From contig JANTQA010000076.1 in assembly GCA_027625915.1 (NCBI GenBank), positions 3,039,501 to 3,103,500 on the forward strand: a DNA stretch of 64,000 bases, written 5' to 3'. The translations under genes were made by a program, and so were the position numbers. Below the pieces are notes generated by a model, which searched no databases, was not told the origin of the DNA, and saw nothing but the letters and a program-made list of their open reading frames with translations. The DNA is from Anaeramoeba flamelloides (lineage: Eukaryota; Metamonada; Anaeramoebidae). The stretch's first letter is position 1, and the number at the start of each line of letters is the position of its first letter. Below are positions 59,111 to 64,000 of the stretch, piece after piece.

Positions 59111-59559
59111 TTTTTTATTCATGAAAATTTTAATTTGAAAAAAAAGAAAAATGTTTGAACTCCCAAATTAACATTAATTAGTTTGTGGCTTAGTATTTTT
59201 TTAATTTTTAATTATTCATACATTTATAATTCAAAAATCTAATTGTCAAAAATTTTAATTTTTATAAAAAATTGAGAAATTTCGTTTGGGATACCTTCCA
59301 ATGAAAGTGACCCAAAAAATTATTAATTAGCATTTTTTTTTTTTTGAAATTTATAGTTTTTTCAGGTATTTCTTAAATGAATACCAACTCTGATATATAA
59401 ATTTCTCTTTTCTCTTATTACTAAACAATATAAGTTTGGTTGATTAATGAAAAAAAAAAAAAAAATTCATTTTTGGATGGGAATTTTGAGTTAAATGGAG
59501 TTTATTGTGATAAATAGAATGTAATTAACACTTCTTCAATAATAAATCAAAAATTAAAT

Positions 59560-62500
59560 ACATTTTTCGTGAGATCTATAAACTTTTTTTTCAGTTTTGA
59601 AAAAAAATTTAAAAATTTAATAATCGATTTGGAAAAGATCAAAATTGAAAAAGTCAAAAAAGAGAATTAAATTTAATTATGTTTGAAATTGAAAAAAAGC
59701 CTAAATAAATATTGAAAAATATAAATAAAAATTAAAAAAAAAAAGAGGGAATCAAGAAAAAATAAAATAAATCAAATGAAAATAAATGAAAATTAGAATA
59801 ATAAATTGAAAATTAATATTCTTCATATTTAAAAAGATATTAAAACCCAAATGAATATCCTATTAATCATGTTAAATGAGTAATCTTAAATATATAAATG
59901 ACAAGAATTGGAATACAATTATGGTTCAAATAATGAACATTATCATCATAATTATCGTCATCTATTCATTTCTATTTTTGTTATAGTTTTGATAATTTGT
60001 TATAATTTATTTTTTTGATAATTTTTGAGAGAAATTGAATAAATTAGAAATAAATAAAAGTGGATTTGTTTGATAGAAACCAGATACATCCTTTTCTAAA
60101 AAGAAATTGATTAAATTATTGATATTATTTTGATTAAAAGTTTTTAAAATATTTTTTGCTTTTGTATTTGTTAAGATTAATTGCTCTGATGATTTTTGAA
60201 GGCTATTTTTTGTTGTTGGTTTATTATTATTGTTGTCGTCGTCGTTGCTGCTGTTATTATTATTATCATTATTATTTTTATTTTTATTATTCTGAATCTG
60301 AACATGATTCTTATTGTTATTGTTATTGTTATTGTTATTCATATTCTTATTGTTAGTTTTTTTTTGGATCGTTAGTATTTTTCTGATTGTTATTGTTGCT
60401 GCTGATTTTTTGGATATTGTTTTTATTTTTTTTGTTTTTGTTTTTGTTTTCAAAATCAAAAGTAAAAGTATATGGTGTCAAATTGAAATTATAAAATTCT
60501 GAGAGAAAAAATGGATAAAATTCAGGAATTGAAGTGAAATAATCAGTAACTTGATTGATTGTTACATTTACTTTTTCTTTTTCAATATCTTTTTCCTTTT
60601 CTTTTTCTTTTTCTTTTTGATTTTTTTTTTTAATTTCTTTTACTTTTTCAATTTCTTTATCTTTTTCTTTTTCATTTTTCTTTCCTTTTCCATTTTCCTT
60701 TCCTTTTCTTTTTCTAATTCATTTTCTTTTTCTTTTTGGAAAGGAAAAGTCTGAAAAATCATTTCTCGAAATAAATTTGATCTTAAACTAAGAATAAATT
60801 TATTGATTTGAATTGATTTGATTTTAAAATCATCATTTTTATTTTCATTCTTATTCTTCTTTTTCTTTTTCTTTTTTTTTTTTAAGTTGATTTGAAAAAC
60901 TTTTTTTTCACAGAATTTGTATATTTCTTGATATAATTTTGGAAATCATTTAATAATTTTTCATTTGAAAATAAATTTTGTTTCTCAAATTGAATTAGAT
61001 TTAATGATTTGAAAACTTCAAGAATTATTTGCTTTTCTTTGAAATTCAAATAAACAGGACAATATAACCATTTTAAAAATAATTGTTTTTGCTTTTCAGT
61101 TAATTCATTTTTGAATTCATTTTTGATTGTTTTCCATTCTTTCCCAATTCTCATCAAAATTATTTCTTTTTCTGCAATTAATTTATTTGGGAAATTATTT
61201 GATTTTTCATTATTATTGATATAAGAAGAAGAATAAGATGTAGAAGAAGAAGATGATGATGATGAAATAAATTGATTATAATAATTTTTAAAATCTTGGA
61301 TTAAAATTTCATTTGGATTTAAAAAATCAATTGCACTTTTTTTTGTTTTTGCATTTTTTGAAATTTAATAAAAAATTTCTTTTGAAATAATTTCATGGTC
61401 TGTTTTTTTCATTATTTGCAAATAATAAATGGAATAGAAATTCTGTTTGATTATGAAAAATGGATGTATGGAAAATTGTGTTTTTCTCTGGTTTATTTGG
61501 GCTATTTATTACATCATCTGAAGAAGATTGGTATATTAAGGGTATTTTGTCAATTTGAATTAATTCTTGGAATAATTGCAAATTTCCAACTTTGACTGAT
61601 TTGGTTAACTTTTTTTGAAAATCAAGATTTCTTTTGATTAAAGTATTTATTTCGTTTTGATCGTTTTTATTCAACTTCTTATTATCATCAATATATAGAT
61701 CGATAATAGATTTATTGATTTTTAAGGATTGTATAAATTCTTGAACATTTTCTTGGTGATCTTCTTTATTGTCATAATAGCTTCTTCCATCACAATAAAG
61801 ATCCAATTTGGTTAATGTTTGGTTGTACTTTAAGGCATGACTTAGAGATTTGATTCCCTTGGATCCAAATAGATACCCAGAAAGATCCAGGCTGATTAGG
61901 GTTTGGTTTAAAATTAGGGCGTGACTTAGTGAGTCCATTCCCTCGTTTCCAATTTGGTTCTCCGAAAGATTCAATTGGATAAGGGTTTGGTTGACTTTTA
62001 GGGCTTCACTTAGTGATTCCATTCCCTCACCTCCAATTTGATTCTAATCAAGCTCCAAATCGATAAGGGCTTGGTTAACTTTTAAGGATTCACTTAAAGC
62101 TTGCATTCCCTCGTCTCCAATTTCATTCTCACCAAGTTCCAAGTGGGTAAGAGCTTGTTTTACTTTTAAAGATTCACTTAAAGCTTGCATTCCCTCGTCT
62201 CCAATTTGATTCCGAGAAAGATCCAAGTTGTGAAGGATTTGGTTGGCTTTGAGGGATTCACTTAAAGCTTGCATTCCCTCATCTCCAATTTCATTATCAG
62301 AAAGCTCCAGGTGGGTAAGGGTTTGATTCACTTTTAGACATTCACACAAAGAATTCATTCCCTCCTCTCAAATTTGGTTCCTATAAAGCTTCAGGTAGGT
62401 AAGGGTTTGGTTGACTTTTAGGGATTCGCTTAGTGGTTGCATTCCTTCGTCTCCAATTTCATTCTCAGAAAGCTTCAGGTAGGTAAGGGTTTGGTTGACT

Positions 62501-63320
62501 TTTAAAGATTCTCTTAGTGATTCCATTCCCTCTTCTTCAATTTCATTCTCAGAAAGATCCAAGTGGGTAAGGGTTTGATCATTTAATTTCAACCTTTGCA
62601 AATTGTTTTTGAATATTTCTTTTGAGTTCCTTAGGTTCAATTAGTTTCCTATTGATTTCTTTAGTTTCCTTTAGGTTCCTTTAGTTTTAATTTGATTTCT
62701 TTTTATAATTTCAAACAGTTGAGCAATTCAAAAAAACCAAAAATTAAACTTTTTTATATTTTTTTATTTGGGTTTTGTTGTTTTTTTTTCAAATTGGATT
62801 CTTTTTTGTTTTAAAGACGAAAAAACAAAAATTCAATTTTCAAATAAAAGAAAAAATGGAAAAAAAAAAAAATGAAAAAATAATGAAAAAATAGAAAAAA
62901 ATAAATTTATCAAAAATTACTTGTTTTTGAAACATTATATTGGTTTTTGAAATAAAAAAGGGAAAAATTTTCATTATATTTTTACTTTAGAACCACAAAG
63001 TACAACCCCTCTTCTTTTAGAACACTATTTAATTTTGAAGAAAAATATGGTGAAAAGGAAGTGAAAATTTTAATATCCATATTCAACATTCAAAAACTAG
63101 TATTATAATTCTAAAAAAGCCAAAGATCCATTAGATCAAGATTCAAATTAATAAATATTATACCCGAATACCTGATTCTCTTTTTTCCGAATTTAAGGGA
63201 TTTTAAAACTTAAGGGAGTAGTATTTTTTTAAAAGAAAATTGAAATCTTGTAAAGATTCATTCCATTTCAATATTTTAGTTTTAAATTTAGATTTTTAAA
63301 ACTTGACTTATCTGAGTTAA
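59560..63320. repeat. Segmental duplication, copy B (uninterrupted)
   Basis: Partner of 39,300-49,150. It retains the unbroken junction TTTCTTGATATAATTTTG that shows where copy A was split. Confidence 0.85.
60007..62622 (-). pseudogene. LRR-ankyrin-BTB gene copy B, decayed
   Basis: Same domain order as copy A in one piece: KEIFKNNLQRL, about nine 28-residue LRRs (62,590-61,800), ankyrin-like region, helical segment (61,157-60,950), Lys-rich spacer, BTB-like segment (about 60,870-60,770), Glu/Lys repeats, an Asn-rich tract and the conserved LINFFLEKDVSGFYQT C-terminus. It lacks the ATG present in copy A because nine bases (CCTATGTAC region) are missing near 62,622. In-frame TGA (62,368) and TAG (62,044) interrupt the LRRs in otherwise constant frame, and a 7-T run near 61,400 (6 T in copy A) shifts frame. 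Copy A is intact at these places, and copy B is intact at copy A's 46,780 defect, so each copy decayed independently. Confidence 0.85.
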
Positions 63321-63660
63321 CCTGATTTAAAAAAATATTTACTAATTTTGAGTCTTTTTTTTTTTGAAATCAAAAATTTAACAAATATCTTTGATATAAA
63401 ACCAAAAAAAAGTAACCTTATGATTGTTTATTAAAAAATAAGTTAATACTTGTAAATGTTGGATGATATTTTTTGTTATTATTTTGAAAAGTATTAATTT
63501 TGAATTGAAAATTTTTGATTTTGTTTGTATTTTTAATTAATAAATATTTCGATTCAAATATCAGCTATTAAAGCTAATTGATGTTTAGGTGATATCATAA
63601 ATAAAATTTTGAGAAAAGTTTAACAAAATTATATCCATGAAATTTAGATATATTGTACTA
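63321..63660. other. AT-rich noncoding stretch
   Basis: Nothing recognised. Confidence 0.4.
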
Positions 63661-63860
63661 TTTTTTTTTTTATTTTTAAGGTTTGATGTAAGTTTTTATT
63701 CCGTTTTTGAAACAATAAAAAACGTGCAAAAATTAGAATTTTCAATTTTGAATAAATTTTTAAACAAATTCTTTGGTCTTATAGACAAGAATTATTAAAA
63801 CGATTTAAATAATTGAATTCAGAAAAAAAATGATTTGTATTGTAAATATAAAACATTTTA

Positions 63861-64000
63861 CAGACAACGGGGCCCAGGTGATTCTGATAAATTACATGTA
63901 TTTATAGCTTGATTAGATATTAGAATATATATTATTACATTAGAAATTTGATAATTGGAATCATTTTTTCAACTTTATTATGTTTGTCTTTTTTTTTGTT
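63861..64000. mobile_element. GGGGCCC-terminus MITE family, copy cut by window edge
   Basis: CAGACAACGGGGCCCAGGTG matches the left end of 44,285-44,964, followed by GATATTAGAA and GGAATCATTTTTTCAACTTT. The upstream 180 bases also match the sequence before 56,348. Confidence 0.65.

Overview
The window is a piece of a very AT-rich protist nuclear genome. Intergenic DNA is packed with poly-A/T runs, genes stand alone, introns are GT-AG, and every intact coding region whose end can be seen stops with TAA. The gene types (a RCC1-BTB-BTB protein, LRR-ankyrin-BTB proteins with 28-residue repeats, a TALE homeobox protein, a linker histone, a Nup155-type nucleoporin) suggest a free-living amoeboid or flagellate protist. 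Anaeramoeba-like metamonads fit best in my judgement, but this is an inference and no marker gene fixes it.

Layout. 1-1,253 (-): the 5' part of a TMEM181/Wntless-like membrane protein that runs off the left edge through introns. 5,655-6,941 (+): a fumarylacetoacetate-hydrolase-fold enzyme with an N-terminal signal peptide. 11,752-13,317 (-): a TALE-type homeobox protein with Gln in place of the invariant helix-3 Asn. 19,423-24,014: a nearly complete pogo/Tigger-type DNA transposon carrying a transposase gene with one frame break, directly followed by a MITE. 25,621-26,292 (+): a linker histone. 31,722-36,672 (+): a three-exon Nup155/Nup170 gene. 39,300-49,150 and 59,560-63,320: two copies of a duplicated LRR-ankyrin-BTB gene, both decayed. 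The first copy is split by a 5.56-kb insertion at 40,942-46,504. 51,965-54,248 (+): a two-exon RCC1-BTB-BTB gene.

Most of the rest is repeats. By comparing the window with itself I find at least eight dispersed families. They include a 190-bp near-perfect palindrome present twice, a roughly 1.5-kb long-inverted-repeat element with related copies at four places, a 680-bp element with GGGGCCC in its termini, and an approximately 550-bp family with about four copies. Much of the noncoding DNA is therefore remains of DNA transposons, some nested in each other. The genes do not form an operon or pathway. Two intact gene products are nuclear (linker histone, nucleoporin) and one is a probable DNA-binding regulator (homeobox). 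I saw no tRNA, rRNA or CRISPR signal, and no convincing virus-derived element.
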